The notes beneath the pieces are model-generated. The model saw only the letters and a list, made by a program, of their open reading frames with translations, had not been told where the DNA came from and did not search any database. The position numbers were made by a program, and so were the translations under genes. From CAZOIA01 sp964579675 (lineage in GTDB: Bacteria > Planctomycetota > Phycisphaerae > UBA1845 > PWPN01), in the NCBI GenBank assembly GCA_964579675.1, contig CAZOIA010000019.1:1-43247 (forward strand): a stretch of DNA of 43,247 nt, given 5' to 3'. Shown here in pieces: positions 1 to 7,787 of the stretch; the stretch's first letter is position 1, and each line of letters begins with the position of its first letter.

Positions 1-25
1 TTGGAAGGCGCCGCCCCCAGGTGTT

Positions 26-133
26 TCCGAACCGCGCCCGTAAGGAAGCGGACACCGAGTCCGAACCGCGCCCGCAAGGAAGCGGCCCTGGCGCATCCGC
101 AGATACTCCCCTCCCTCACGGTCGGGGTTCGGA
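26..133. repeat. Cluster of three REP-like intergenic repeats
   Basis: Three 26-base copies of one motif lie close together. Copies at 26-51 and 60-85 are on the plus strand and differ at one base. The copy at 108-133 is inverted and matches the first at 21 of 26 positions. The motif begins TCCGAACC and ends in a G-rich AAGGAAGCGG-like half. Clustered copies in alternating orientation are typical of REP/BIME elements. No coding capacity is evident here. Confidence 0.6.
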
Positions 134-140
134 AAAGCGA

Positions 141-190
141 GGTGCCGCCCCGCTGCCCGCCCGAAGGTCCCCGCCGGAATTGTCATGCAC
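141..190 (+). repeat. Dispersed 50-base repeat, left copy
   Basis: This stretch aligns without gaps to the reverse complement of the last 50 bases of the window (43198-43247), with about 43 of 50 positions identical. The best block, at 157-190, contains CCGAAGGTCCCCGCCGGAA and differs at only two positions. Both copies are intergenic. It is a dispersed non-coding repeat of unknown function. Confidence 0.6.
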
Positions 191-256
191 CGCTGCCGGG
201 CGGGCGACGATGAACCGACTTGCCCCGGCAGGTCCTGAAGGTAGGATCAACGGGTC

Positions 257-853
257 ATGAGTGCGCACGGCTCGGCCCTGGCGATCCACAGTCTCGCGGA
301 GGCCCGCCTTTACCTGAAGGTGACACCTTGTCGCGCCTGCAGGGGCGGACCGCTGATCCCTGATCCTCAGGCAGCCGCCCACGATCCGGATCAACAGGTC
401 CTGAATGTGCCGGTTTCCTGCAGGGCATGCGGGAAGCGGCAAGAGATCCTTTTCGATACATCCGGAGTCGAGGTGCGGGAATCCATTCCTGCCGCTTGCG
501 GCGAATTGCTAGCCCCGGCCGACAGGCCAACCCCGGCGCCGATCAACCCCACCGACGAGCCCTCGCGAATCATCGATGTGGCCGGCTGGTTCACGCTGCA
601 CACCGTGATCGCCGAGGCCGCCCGGACCGCCGGGGCCGACGCTCGCACCCTGGCCAGCCGCGCGGCAAAGCGGAGACTGCTGATCGAGGCCGGCCAATGT
701 CTCGACGAAGCGCTGAAGTTCTTCGACGCCGACAACGACCTGCCGCCCGAGGACGCCTTCTTCCATCACCACTCCCGGCGCCGGTTCCGCGATCGGCCGG
801 AACTCTTCACCCGCCAGCGCCTGATCGACCTCCTCCGCCAGCTCCCCCACTGA
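257..853 (+). CDS. Hypothetical protein with two CxxC motifs
   Basis: I do not recognise this 198-residue protein. It has two short CxxC pairs, Cys25/Cys28 and Cys55/Cys58, about 27 residues apart, which would suit a zinc-ribbon fold in the N-terminal third. The rest looks helical, and its C-terminal 60 residues are rich in charged residues with an HHH run. There is no signal peptide or membrane segment, so it is probably cytoplasmic. The ATG at 257 is preceded by an AGGA about nine bases upstream. It stands alone, 176 bases before the next gene on the same strand. Function unknown. Confidence 0.6.
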   Translation: MSAHGSALAIHSLAEARLYLKVTPCRACRGGPLIPDPQAAAHDPDQQVLNVPVSCRACGKRQEILFDTSGVEVRESIPAACGELLAPADRPTPAPINPTDEPSRIIDVAGWFTLHTVIAEAARTAGADARTLASRAAKRRLLIEAGQCLDEALKFFDADNDLPPEDAFFHHHSRRRFRDRPELFTRQRLIDLLRQLPH

Positions 854-1029
854 AAAAGATCCCTGGCATGTGCTTTCTCTTCGGCTGGATGAAAGATCCG
901 GTCCGATGCGGCGAATAGCAGTTAAAGGACAACTGGACCTTCGAGCAAGGGGCGGTGTGGTCAGCGGGACAACCGGCAACAGGCAGGCAACGAGGGAGTG
1001 TCGCCGCCTGCTGCTCGGAGGATGGCGCG

Positions 1030-1488
1030 ATGGATACTCCGAAGGTCACCATCAAAGACTATGCAGGCATTCTCATCTCATTGCGGGACCGGCCCTCGCG
1101 GGCGTCGGCGGCGGCCATCGGGCACGGATTCGTGCTCAACGGCGCGCCCGGGGCGTTCCGAATTCGCGGCCTGGACGCCCTGACCGGGATGATGTGCGAC
1201 TGGGCCGTGGCGATATTCGATGAGGCCATTACCGGCGCGAAGCAGCCGGTCCACGTTCGACGCCACGGAATCGGGATCCTGCATCGCCTGGTGTCCGAGG
1301 CGATCGCAAAGGGATACCGGGGCGCGCAACTGGAAGAGGTTCAATGTCTGTACCACGACGCGCTGACGTTCACCCGTGGCTGCGGCGACGCCGCGAAGAG
1401 CGTGAGCCGGCAAGCGGTCGAAGACCTTTGCAACCATCTCAGCCAGGCGGTGGCGGACGGATGTTTCGGGCGGCTCCCCGACTTCTGA
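1030..1488 (+). CDS. Hypothetical protein
   Basis: A 152-residue protein I cannot assign. The ATG at 1030 is chosen over upstream in-frame starts because GGAGG at 1017-1021 lies at normal spacing. The protein is mixed helical, has no signal peptide or transmembrane segment, and shows a few scattered cysteines without a recognisable metal motif. Codon use resembles its neighbours and the frame is open throughout, so a real gene is likely. It converges on the PDZ-protein gene, whose stop is about 40 bases away. Confidence 0.55.
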   Translation: MDTPKVTIKDYAGILISLRDRPSRASAAAIGHGFVLNGAPGAFRIRGLDALTGMMCDWAVAIFDEAITGAKQPVHVRRHGIGILHRLVSEAIAKGYRGAQLEEVQCLYHDALTFTRGCGDAAKSVSRQAVEDLCNHLSQAVADGCFGRLPDF

Positions 1489-1501
1489 TTGAACGTGCGG
1501 A

Positions 1502-1522
1502 GCCCCGAATCCGTGATGGGGC
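1502..1522. terminator. Possible hairpin terminator between convergent genes
   Basis: GCCCC at 1502-1506 pairs with GGGGC at 1518-1522 across an 11-base loop. It lies in the short gap between two convergent genes, where a bidirectional terminator is expected. There is no U-tract on either strand, so an intrinsic terminator is uncertain. Confidence 0.25.
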
Positions 1523-1530
1523 AAGACGCC

Positions 1531-2862
1531 TCACCGCACCTGCTCTTGCAGTTCCTTGAATTTCTCGTACAGCTCGGGTGCCTTTTGCTTGAGAGCCTCT
1601 TTCGACTCGAAAGTCGTGCTCAGCTCCGCGTCGGCGTTTCTCAGGTGCACCGTGATCTCGCCGTCCGGCCCGAGCTCGAACCGCGCGGCGGGCGGCGGCG
1701 GCTGGAACCACTCCGGCTTCGGCTCGATGAAGCGGTAGAGCCGCTTGGGTTCCTCCTTGAGGTCTTCCAAGGGTCCCTGGAAGAACCGTTCACGCCATTC
1801 CTGCCACTTTTCGTCCGCGTCACGACCGGGCCAGGGATGCTTCTCAAGGTAGTCGCGCATGGCGTCGGCGTAGTTGCGGGCGGCGTCGCGGTACTTGCGC
1901 CACTGCTCGCGCAACTGCTCGGCATACTGCCGGGCGGCGCTGTCGTATCGGTCGGGCAGGAGAAGCTCCGGACGAGCGGACTGTAGGAGTTCGTATGCCT
2001 GGGGGTCGGCCTTCTCCAGTTCGTCCATGCTGTCGTAGGTTTTGACCTCGGCGTCGTCTTCACCATCTCGAGACTGATAGCGCTTGACCACGATGGACCC
2101 ATCCTGCCGGCGGCGGACGTGGAGGACACGGCCCTTCGGGTCCACTTGCCGGAGTTCGTCAATCTCCGCATCGGAGGCGTGGGACTCGACGTGAGGTACC
2201 AGGTGGTCGTACAAGTCCTGCAACTCGGGGATCTCGCCCAGGTCCTTCAGCTCCCACCCGTCCGGCCCGGGCCGGAGAATCTTGCCCCGAAGCCCGAACT
2301 TCCTCTTCAATGAGACGTCCGGGTCGTCCTTGTACTTCAGCTCGAGCTCGTGCCAGTCGGCGGGCCTTCGGGCCAGCTCGATGGTCCGATTGGCTTTCCG
2401 GCCCTCGTGGTAAATCGTCAGTTTCAGCGTTTCGTCCGGCTCCCGGTCTCGAACGTACTTCGAGAATGCTTCCACCTTGCCTTCGATCGGCGTGCCGTTG
2501 GCCTCGATAATAACGTCGTAGCGCTCGAGCCCGGCGTCGTCAGCCGGGCTGTCGCGGAACACGTTGCCGATCATTACTCCCCCGCCGTCCAATTGGAGAT
2601 GGGCGGCCAGGGCGGCGGGCACGGGGCTCAACCTGACGCCCAGCCAGGTATCGCGTGGGGTCTCGGCCCCTACCCGGTCGTACCAGGCCCGATGTTCGTC
2701 GGTCGGGATATCGGCGGGAAGCCGCTTTCCTCGTGGCTTGACAGACCACCACGTCGGGGGCCGGTTCGGGCGGGGCGCCTCACTCGCCTCCGCGGCCAGG
2801 GACACCGGCGCCAGACAGGTCAGCATCGTCAGGCTCGTCAGCAGGATCCTTGGATAAGTCAT
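1531..2862 (-). CDS. Secreted PDZ-domain protein linked to ECF sigma/anti-sigma pair
   Basis: A 443-residue exported protein. Residues 1-24 form a signal peptide (hydrophobic stretch, then SLAAEA). Residues about 72-165 are a PDZ domain: WLGVRL, a glycine-rich loop, then DSPADDAGL and DVIIEANGTPIEG, which are hallmarks of HtrA/CtpA-type PDZ folds. No protease domain is attached. The rest is strongly charged, with a helical, coiled-coil-like stretch around 320-360. The start is taken at 2862 because an AGGAG precedes it and the signal peptide begins there; the longer open frame would overlap the anti-sigma gene. It is the third gene of a sigma/anti-sigma/PDZ cassette. A role in sensing or binding envelope peptides is an inference. 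Confidence 0.8.
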   Translation of the reverse strand: MTYPRILLTSLTMLTCLAPVSLAAEASEAPRPNRPPTWWSVKPRGKRLPADIPTDEHRAWYDRVGAETPRDTWLGVRLSPVPAALAAHLQLDGGGVMIGNVFRDSPADDAGLERYDVIIEANGTPIEGKVEAFSKYVRDREPDETLKLTIYHEGRKANRTIELARRPADWHELELKYKDDPDVSLKRKFGLRGKILRPGPDGWELKDLGEIPELQDLYDHLVPHVESHASDAEIDELRQVDPKGRVLHVRRRQDGSIVVKRYQSRDGEDDAEVKTYDSMDELEKADPQAYELLQSARPELLLPDRYDSAARQYAEQLREQWRKYRDAARNYADAMRDYLEKHPWPGRDADEKWQEWRERFFQGPLEDLKEEPKRLYRFIEPKPEWFQPPPPAARFELGPDGEITVHLRNADAELSTTFESKEALKQKAPELYEKFKELQEQVR

Positions 2863-2872
2863 GGCCAGGCTC

Positions 2873-3445
2873 CTAGTAGTTCGCGCTTGCCGGAACGACA
2901 TTGGTTTGCGTTCGGCTTGCCTCCAGCAGGTATACGCTTTGCGTTTCTTCATCGAACACGCCGAAGATGTCGTGGACGGTTCGCTGCTCATGACGGCGGG
3001 GGCCCTCGACGACTATGGCGGAGGAATCATCCTCGACCGGCACCGCCCCCGCCACGAGGGGCGGGTGGGCCGGGTCAATCCCCGCGGGCTCCGGCGCAGC
3101 GGGGATGGCCCGCGTGGCCGCCCAGTGCCCTGCCCCCCCGCCGATGATCATGCCCACGAGCACCGCGGCAGCCACCGCGGGGGCACGTCGCATCGCCGGC
3201 CAGGGTCGTCGCCGCGAAACCGCCGCCCGGGCCAGTTGCCCTGCCCGCTCGTCGGACGATGCACCGTCGGCGAAGGCAGCGCGCAGCGCCTCGCCAGCCA
3301 GAGTCCCGGTGCGCTCGTGTTCCTCCATCAGGGCTCGGGCCTCGGGCGAGCGGATCAACAGCCGGTTGAGCTCCAGCGATTCCGCCTCGGTCAATTCGCC
3401 GTCCAGACTGCGGCTCACCAGATGTTCCACACGCTCGTCAATCAT
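2873..3445 (-). CDS. Membrane anti-sigma factor
   Basis: A 190-residue protein with the layout of a membrane anti-sigma factor. The cytoplasmic N-terminus (1-60) has the DGELTEAE-type helical segment common in anti-sigma domains. A single transmembrane helix lies around 88-110, followed by a periplasmic tail of about 80 residues. No HxxxCxxC zinc motif is visible, so it is not a classical ZAS domain. It starts three bases after the sigma-factor stop codon and ends ten bases before the PDZ gene, which implies translational coupling. It presumably sequesters the adjacent ECF factor until released by an envelope signal. Confidence 0.8.
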   Translation of the reverse strand: MIDERVEHLVSRSLDGELTEAESLELNRLLIRSPEARALMEEHERTGTLAGEALRAAFADGASSDERAGQLARAAVSRRRPWPAMRRAPAVAAAVLVGMIIGGGAGHWAATRAIPAAPEPAGIDPAHPPLVAGAVPVEDDSSAIVVEGPRRHEQRTVHDIFGVFDEETQSVYLLEASRTQTNVVPASANY

Positions 3446-3448
3446 GAG

Positions 3449-4021
3449 TCAGACCTTGCCCGTGAGTCGCTGGCGAAGTAAGCGCCGGGCACGTACCAAT
3501 CGGGTTTCAACGGTGTCCACCGGGAGTCCCAGTGCTTCGCCGATCTGCCGATAACTCCAATCCTCCAGATGCTTGAGTACGAAGGGCTCACGATACAACC
3601 CGGGCAGTGAGGCGATGGCATCAAGCATGGTTTGCTGCCGTTCGCCGACCGCAAGCTGTTGATCCGGGCGACTATTGCCCGGTTGCTCCACACGCTCCCG
3701 GTCGAACAGCTCGCCGAGAAGCCGGCGCCGGCGGCGCTTGCTGCGAGCGGCGTCGGTGGCGGCGTTGCGGGCGATGCGGTACAGCCAGGTCCGCCACCGG
3801 GCTGGGTCATCCAGCCGCGAGGCCTCTCGCCAGACCTGTATCCACACCCGTTGAGCGACATCATCGACCCCGTCCTGCCGGCCCGTCGCCCCGAAGATCA
3901 CGCCCCGGACCCACCGCCCCTGGCGGCGGATGAGTTCCGCCATCGCATGAGGGTCGCCTTGCCCGATCGCCTCGATCACGGCGGCTTCCGGGTCGTGTTT
4001 CGCCTCGAGGGCCTTCATCAT
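3449..4021 (-). CDS. ECF-family RNA polymerase sigma factor
   Basis: A 190-residue sigma-70-family protein of the ECF type. Region 2 spans about residues 25-95, with DDVAQRVWIQVWR and the WLYRIARNAATD core that recognises the -10 element. Region 4 spans about 130-185, with LPGLYREPFVLKHLEDWSY and the helix-turn-helix ending VETRLVRARRLLR. Regions 1 and 3 are missing, as usual. A second ATG at 4018 fits the upstream AGGA slightly better. It leads the anti-sigma/PDZ cassette. The 284 bases upstream contain no gene and should hold its promoter, possibly autoregulated. Confidence 0.92.
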   Translation of the reverse strand: MMKALEAKHDPEAAVIEAIGQGDPHAMAELIRRQGRWVRGVIFGATGRQDGVDDVAQRVWIQVWREASRLDDPARWRTWLYRIARNAATDAARSKRRRRRLLGELFDRERVEQPGNSRPDQQLAVGERQQTMLDAIASLPGLYREPFVLKHLEDWSYRQIGEALGLPVDTVETRLVRARRLLRQRLTGKV

Positions 4022-4305
4022 TTCCTGTCCATACAGACGCCCGTCCCGCCGGGCACCTGTCAGTGGGATCGAGCGATTTGCCGAAATCAGACTGCCAGGT
4101 GTTACTACGACGCCCCGGGGCCAATGTCCGTCACCGGTTGTGCCCTGCGGCGAGAAACCGTTGCCCGGCCGGCAGGGCCGATATCCATGCGGGTCGGGAG
4201 CCGGCAGACGACCAGGCCCGGACTATCCACGAACGGATCCACCGCGAAGACCCGGCGCGGGCCCTGCCACCGTTGTCTTCGCGTCCGGAGCGCGAATCAC
4301 CCGGG

Positions 4306-5529
4306 TCAGTCGGCGCCGTCATCGAGCGTGGCAAGCAGCTTCTCGGCGGCGGTGCGGGCGTGGGGAGAGGCGGCTGAGGTTTTTTTCAGTTGTTCCAGGA
4401 TCTTCCGGGCTTCCTTCGGGCGGCCGGTTCGCCACAGGACCTCTGCGTGGACCACGTTCGCCCAGTCCACCTGCCATGGCTCGATCCGGCAAGCGCCGTT
4501 GCCGCCGGTTTCGCTGTCTTCCTTTCGCTCGAGTATCCATCGGGCATGTTCGTCGGCCTCGGCCCACCGTTCGAGCTTGGCCAGGGCCCGGGCTGCCAGG
4601 ACCCGGTAGATGCCCTTGGCCGGCGCATGGGCGATCAGTTGTCGGGCCAGCTTTGACGACTCCTCGTATCGCCCGCCGCGCAGGGCGTTGGCGGCGTCGA
4701 GCCAGGCCTGTTGTTCGTCAAATGGCTCTCTGCCCGTCCGGGCGGCGTCCTTGTCGTCGGCCAGCCGGGGCGGCAGGCCCACGTGCGTGACCGGCTCATA
4801 GTGGCGGCGGTGATGGTCGGCAACGGGGCCGACCTCTTCGAAACGGATGTCGTCGAACCAGCAGGTGCCCCTGGGCCAATAGGCCCACAGCGTGATGCGG
4901 AGGTATTGCACCCGGTGCTGGTGGTCGCTGAAAACGGCGGCTGGCGTCACGTCGAAGTCGAGGTTGAACGGCTTCCAGTCTTTCGACGGCTCGAGGTCCT
5001 TGCGCATCTGGTAGACCACGTCCTCAAGCGTCTCGATCCTACCTTTGTTTCTGCGTTTGATCGTGGCGTAACCCTTGACGAAGACCTTCATGTTCGGCCC
5101 GTCGGACCTGGCGTAGCCGGTGCAGCGGTAGCGGGTGTTGGGCTCGAACTCAATAAGGCCGCCGGTCAGGTCCGTACCGTAGGTGCCCATCAACGGGTTA
5201 TCGCCGGTCATCTCGACGACCCAGCCCCGCTCGCCGCCGAGGTTCATCCGCCGGACGTTCCGGGGGCGTTTGGTGATCCAGCCGGCGGGCAGTTTGCCCG
5301 ATTCGTCAGGCTGCTCGAAGTCACCGTTGACTGCCAGGTTGGCCGGCCTGGTGGCGGGTTGTGTGGCGGGCCGGCTCCGCGGGGTACGCCCGGCACTGCG
5401 GCCGGCTTTTTGGCCTTCGTTGCCCATCGCGATGCTTGCCAGGACGGTCAGGATACATAGCACCGGGCCCAATGAGACCCGTGTCGATGTCCAGGCATCG
5501 GTGCGGTCGCTCAAGACGCTCCTCGGCAT
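4306..5529 (-). CDS. Secreted carbohydrate-binding-like protein with TPR region
   Basis: A 407-residue exported protein. The hydrophobic segment at 18-36 is a signal peptide, followed by a low-complexity RPATQPATRPA linker typical of planctomycete secreted proteins. Residues about 65-235 look like a beta-sandwich carbohydrate-binding domain, starting NLAVNGDFEQP and ending WFDDIRFEEV, as in CBM4/9/22-like folds. Residues about 275-407 are helical repeats of TPR type (LDAANALRGGRYEESSKLAR, then ALAKLERWAEADEHA). The start at 5529 has AGAGGA upstream and gives the signal peptide; the longer frame does not. It precedes the sigma-factor gene by 284 bases on the same strand. No catalytic domain is seen. 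Confidence 0.75.
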   Translation of the reverse strand: MPRSVLSDRTDAWTSTRVSLGPVLCILTVLASIAMGNEGQKAGRSAGRTPRSRPATQPATRPANLAVNGDFEQPDESGKLPAGWITKRPRNVRRMNLGGERGWVVEMTGDNPLMGTYGTDLTGGLIEFEPNTRYRCTGYARSDGPNMKVFVKGYATIKRRNKGRIETLEDVVYQMRKDLEPSKDWKPFNLDFDVTPAAVFSDHQHRVQYLRITLWAYWPRGTCWFDDIRFEEVGPVADHHRRHYEPVTHVGLPPRLADDKDAARTGREPFDEQQAWLDAANALRGGRYEESSKLARQLIAHAPAKGIYRVLAARALAKLERWAEADEHARWILERKEDSETGGNGACRIEPWQVDWANVVHAEVLWRTGRPKEARKILEQLKKTSAASPHARTAAEKLLATLDDGAD

Positions 5530-5596
5530 TATCTTGTCCTCTCGTCCGACAGGCTTCATTGTCCGCGGGCAGAGTCGATCGTCAATCATGTTCCGC

Positions 5597-5625
5597 TTGC
5601 CGGTCGGCGTGTCGGCATCTACAGT
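5597..5625 (+). promoter_or_regulatory. Candidate sigma-70 promoter for larA
   Basis: TTGCCG at 5597-5602 and TACAGT at 5620-5625 are separated by 17 bases, each matching four of six consensus positions. The element lies about 40 bases upstream of the proposed larA start, in the divergent gap. Prediction by eye only. Confidence 0.35.
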
Positions 5626-5663
5626 ACGGCGCGTCTCACGCGGCAGGAGAGAAAGGGCGTCAG

Positions 5664-6956
5664 GTGGTCTCTGGCCGATCAAGAACGGTTCATCTGGCCT
5701 ACGGCAAAGACGGGCTGGACGTGGAGGTGCCGACGGATGCGGTCGTCATTGAGCCGAGGTACGTGCCCGGTTTGCCGGACGAGCCCGCGGCGCTGGTGGA
5801 AGCGCTCCGCAGGCCGATCGCCGGTGCGCCGCTGCGCGAGATCGCCAGGCCGGGCCAGCGCGCGGTAATCGTGCACACCGACATCACGAGAGCGACGCCG
5901 AACGACCGCATCCTGCCGCCGATTCTGGAGGAACTGGAATCGGCGGGCGTCAGGCGCGAGGACGTTACGCTGCTAAATGCGCTGGGGACGCATCGGGCCC
6001 AGACCGGTGATGAACTCAAGACGATGCTCGGGGCCGGGATCGTTGCGAATTACCGCTGCCTGCAGCACGACGGTCACGACGACGCGAATCTCGTGCGGGT
6101 GGGCAGGACGCGGTTCGGGCATGATGTGCGGGTCAATCGTCAGTTCGTCGAAGCGGACGTACGTATCCTAACGGGTTTCATTGAGCCGCACTTCTTCGCG
6201 GGCTTCAGCGGCGGGCCCAAGGGTGTGCTGCCGTCCATCGCCGGAGCCGAAAGCGTGCTCAGCAACCACGGGGCGAAGATGATCGGCGATCCGAACGCCA
6301 CGTGGGGCGTTACCCGGGGCAACCCGATCTGGGAGGAGATGCTGGAGGCGGCCCGGATGGTCAACCCCAGCTTCCTGCTGAACGTGGCGATGAACCGCGA
6401 CAAGCGGATCACGGGCGTGTTCGCGGGGGAGATGGTGGCGGCCCACGAGGCCGGCTGCGAGTTCGTCAAAGACTGCGCGATGGTGCCCGTGCCGGAGCCG
6501 TTCGACGTCGTGCTCACCAGCAACTCGGGCTGGCCGCTCGATCTGAACCTCTATCAAACCGTCAAGGGCATGTCGGGGGCAACTCAGATTGTACGCGAAG
6601 GCGGGAGCATCATCATTGTATCCCAGTGCTGGGACGGCATTCCCGAGCACGGCCTGTATGGTGAGCTTCTGCGTGAGGCGCAGAGCCCGGCGGAGGTGCT
6701 CGCCCGCATTCAATCCCCCGGGTTCGCCTCGGCCGATCAATGGCAAGTGCAGATCCAGGCCCGCGTCCAACTGAAGGCGGACGTCCACGTTTACGCTGAC
6801 GGGTTGACGGACGAGCAGATCACCGATTGCCTGCTGCAACCTTGCCGGTGCGTTGAAGAAACGCTGGCCGGGCTGCTCGCCGCGGGCGGCGGTCGCGGTC
6901 TGACGGTATGCGTGTTGCCCGAGGGGCCGATTACGATTCCATTCGTGTCGAAATAG
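5664..6956 (+). CDS. larA: Nickel-dependent lactate racemase family protein
   Basis: A 430-residue LarA-family enzyme (DUF2088), which in characterised members racemises lactate or related 2-hydroxyacids using a nickel-pincer nucleotide bound to lysine. With the GTG at 5664 as residue 1, the key residues are His110 (NALGTHRAQT), His176 (IEPHFFAGFSGG), Lys186 (GGPKGVLP) and His202 (SNHGAKM). Each is offset by two from the known Lactiplantibacillus LarA residues 108, 174, 184 and 200. The N-terminal DITRATP motif also fits. The GTG has an AGGAGAGAAAGG-like site upstream and gives a family-typical length. The substrate may not be lactate, because the family is diverse. The maturation genes larB, larC and larE are not in the window. 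Confidence 0.88.
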   Translation: MVSGRSRTVHLAYGKDGLDVEVPTDAVVIEPRYVPGLPDEPAALVEALRRPIAGAPLREIARPGQRAVIVHTDITRATPNDRILPPILEELESAGVRREDVTLLNALGTHRAQTGDELKTMLGAGIVANYRCLQHDGHDDANLVRVGRTRFGHDVRVNRQFVEADVRILTGFIEPHFFAGFSGGPKGVLPSIAGAESVLSNHGAKMIGDPNATWGVTRGNPIWEEMLEAARMVNPSFLLNVAMNRDKRITGVFAGEMVAAHEAGCEFVKDCAMVPVPEPFDVVLTSNSGWPLDLNLYQTVKGMSGATQIVREGGSIIIVSQCWDGIPEHGLYGELLREAQSPAEVLARIQSPGFASADQWQVQIQARVQLKADVHVYADGLTDEQITDCLLQPCRCVEETLAGLLAAGGGRGLTVCVLPEGPITIPFVSK

Positions 6957-6958
6957 CG

Positions 6959-6972
6959 GGGGTACGAACCCC
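6959..6972. terminator. Hairpin between convergent larA and CAP gene
   Basis: GGGGT at 6959-6963 and ACCCC at 6968-6972 form a perfect five-base-pair stem with an ACGA loop, immediately after the larA stop and before the convergent gene's stop. No clear U-tract follows, so termination is inferred from position. Confidence 0.35.
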
Positions 6973-6997
6973 TCCAGGCGAGGTGAGCCACCCTTTG

Positions 6998-7591
6998 TCA
7001 GGGGTATTCGAAGGCGAGCAGTTGACCCCAGTACTGGCGGCCAGTGGGATCAACGAAGTAGCCCATGCCGACGTAGGCGAAGCCCGGCTCAAGCATGTTG
7101 TCGTCATGCGGGGGGCTGTTCTTCCACGCCTCCGTCACCGCCTGGACGCTTCTCTGACCGGCGGCGATATTCTCCCCGACGTATTGGTGGCAGAAGCCCG
7201 CCTCCAGCGCCCGCTCGCTGGGTCCCAGGCTGTCGGGATTGACGTGATCGAAGAAGCTCCTGGCCCAGAGATCCCGGACGTGGGCATTGGCGGCATCCTC
7301 GAGCCGCTCGGAGTAGGTCAGCGGATTGAGCCCGTTTTGCAGGCGGTAGAGATTGAGGGCCTCGAGCATCGCCCGGTGGGTTTCGGTGGCGGGTGTGCCG
7401 GCCTGGATACAATCCGCGGTTGTTCCGGTCCTGGGGAGGTCGTTCTCCAGAGCGCTCAGGCCGAGGGCGGCCTCGATCGGCAGGCCGCCACTGGCGGATG
7501 AGGACCCCGAAGATCCAGTGCAAGCCGGAAGGGGCAATAGCAGGCTGGTCGTAACGATCAGTCGATGAAACGTCGTTCCGCGTTTGGGCAT
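6998..7591 (-). CDS. CAP/SCP-superfamily lipoprotein
   Basis: A 197-residue predicted lipoprotein. The signal peptide ends in LPAC with Cys24 as the lipidation site, followed by a serine/glycine linker. Residues about 72-197 form a CAP (SCP/PR1-like, bacterial YkwD type) domain. It contains ALNLYRLQNGLNPLTYSE, then AHVRDLWARSFFDHVNPDS, GENIAAG and WKNSPPHDDNML, including the two histidines of the conserved CAP cavity. Bacterial CAP proteins act outside the cytoplasm, but their molecular role is mostly unresolved. It is 196 bases downstream of the NPCBM lipoprotein gene on the same strand, so co-transcription is possible but not shown. Confidence 0.88.
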   Translation of the reverse strand: MPKRGTTFHRLIVTTSLLLPLPACTGSSGSSSASGGLPIEAALGLSALENDLPRTGTTADCIQAGTPATETHRAMLEALNLYRLQNGLNPLTYSERLEDAANAHVRDLWARSFFDHVNPDSLGPSERALEAGFCHQYVGENIAAGQRSVQAVTEAWKNSPPHDDNMLEPGFAYVGMGYFVDPTGRQYWGQLLAFEYP

Positions 7592-7787
7592 GGTGCCTCT
7601 TTCCCGTCTCTGCCAGCCGCTCCCCCGGATTCCATTCGATCATATCCCGGTGGCGGCGGAAAGTCACCCCGCCGGCCCCAACGTCCGCTATTGTCTGCGA
7701 AAACCGCCTCGGCAGGCGTCCAGCCCCCTGGTTACCCGCAATGTTGATGTAGAAACCGGGAGTTGGCAGAGTCGTGGCGGCGGCGGG

